Positions 63,501 to 64,000 of a DNA stretch of 64,000 bases are shown one piece after another. The notes under the pieces were generated by a model that worked only from the letters and a program-made list of their open reading frames with translations, was not told the DNA's origin and ran no database searches. Both the position numbers and the translations under genes were made by a program. Within the stretch, counting starts at the first letter, position 1. Each line of letters opens with the position of its first letter. Source of the DNA: Prorocentrum cordatum (Eukaryota; Sar; Dinophyceae; Prorocentrales; Prorocentraceae); assembly GCA_963575745.1 (NCBI GenBank), contig CAUYUJ010017804.1, positions 696,839-760,838 on the forward strand. Direction: 5' to 3'.

Positions 63501-64000
63501 AACTCGGCACCCTTGTCCATCACCTCCAGCAACGATAGGATCGGCTTCGATACCGTGTCACCCAGCCTGAAGTCCGCCTTCAGCAGCTTCGGCTGATCGC
63601 AGTCGTCGGCAACCGCCATCGGCACCGCCGCAATGGAGTCCATCTTGATCTCCTTCCGCTGCGCATCCAGCAGCCTCGGTCCGCGATCCTCACCTTTCTT
63701 GCAGCCTTCTCCGAAGCAAGTCGGCCCCACGTGGCAGTCGCTCGCCGTGTCCAGCGCGATGAAGGTCGTCTCCTCGAGCTCCATGCCGCAGCACTCCGTT
63801 TCGGGATCCTCCGCCATCATCGCCATGCAGTAGAGCTGGTCGTCGTCGCAGATCTCGCACTCGTACTCCGCGTACTCTATCTTGGCCACCGTCTTCGGGT
63901 CCGCGCTCTCCTGCTCGATCGCTGCATTGCCCTTTGCCTTCTCATCGGCGATCCGCTTCTTGCAGTCCGCCTTCTTGTGGCCTGTCTTGTGGCAATAGTC
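60581..64000 (-). pseudogene. copia gag-pol polyprotein: zinc knuckle, protease, integrase, reverse transcriptase
   Basis: The frame is open from the right edge; the first readable residues DYCHKTGHKKADCKK are the end of a CCHC zinc knuckle (C-x4-H-x4-C), so the apparent start at 63889 (a GTG) is not real. Counting from there: protease FIALDTASDCHVGP (Asp 47), integrase zinc-binding HLTRAPWCEACARG (about 329-342), integrase catalytic D367 (ITLDFCYL), D440 (IKTDGEPAIV) and E479 (SMGAIEAPIRWF), a low-complexity linker (about 660-720), and reverse transcriptase with D869 (FIADCVTAYYQAD) and ELHMDDFHGG (D959, D960; most copia have YVDD). It stops at VDRKRLVKLVRS, 12 or so residues before the normal link to RNase H. 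Copies the element RNA and inserts the DNA. Confidence 0.92.

Larger units (their letters stand above)
59577..64000 (-). mobile_element. Ty1/copia-type LTR retrotransposon, 5' part beyond window
   Basis: Order on the minus strand is gag zinc knuckle (at 64000), protease, integrase, reverse transcriptase, RNase H, which is copia order. One frameshift near 60582 separates reverse transcriptase from RNase H. LTRs are not identified. Only one disabling lesion in about 1,470 codons makes this the youngest-looking large element in the window. Confidence 0.92.

Noticed and set aside
63889-63889. Polyprotein start codon
   Set aside because: It is a GTG inside a longer open frame that continues with a zinc knuckle to the window edge.

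Overview
The window looks like nuclear DNA of a dinoflagellate, most like the large, GC-rich, repeat-choked genomes of Prorocentrum or Polarella type; the genus is a guess. Evidence: a 5' end that carries a near-perfect dinoflagellate spliced-leader sequence, Ty1/copia and LINE polyproteins of the kind common in these genomes, abundant microsatellites, very sparse protein-coding exons, and introns with GC as well as GT donor sites. There is no bacterial-style operon, no rRNA, tRNA or CRISPR that I can support. A 100-base assembly gap sits at 20370-20469.

Layout. 1-3501: a minus-strand LINE (ORF1, endonuclease, reverse transcriptase), running off the left edge and starting at a spliced-leader relic. 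3.5-12.5 kb: gene-poor, simple repeats, one two-exon coding fragment split by an intron-like inverted-repeat element. 12.55-14.04 kb and 34.57-36.87 kb: two copies of one non-autonomous LTR-like element. 15.75-16.23 kb: two short foldback elements with 9- and 10-bp target duplications. 18-19.8 and 25.4-31.7 kb: decayed coding-like DNA. 19.8-23.3 kb: (GTGTGC)n, the gap and two opposed 90-bp satellite arrays. 29.0-30.2 kb: a 53-bp minisatellite. 33.5-44.6 kb: minus-strand exons of an organelle-targeted-looking gene and an O-methyltransferase-like gene (possibly one gene), interrupted by a GGCCCAAGA-type higher-order satellite (39-43 kb). 45.3-46.8 kb: a plus-strand heptapeptide-repeat/WW gene, frame-damaged. 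46.8-48.3 kb: short tandem repeats. 49-53.6 kb: exons including a recognisable AlkB-homologue dioxygenase. 53.57-55.5 kb: a second, 5'-truncated LINE. 55.5-59.3 kb: microsatellites and satellites. 59.58-64.0 kb: a copia-type retrotransposon running off the right edge.

The most interesting theme is a family of 150-210 bp terminal-inverted-repeat elements (called introner A here, with a second family B) whose ends fall on exon junctions and supply splice donors (GT or GC) and polypyrimidine-AG acceptors. In the methyltransferase-like, organelle-targeted and AlkB-like genes, removing them leaves phase-0 exons whose lengths are exact multiples of three. One introner copy has itself been split by the LTR-like element, giving a relative age order. 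Introners are known in some dinoflagellates; these particular families and the nested element I cannot match to anything from memory.
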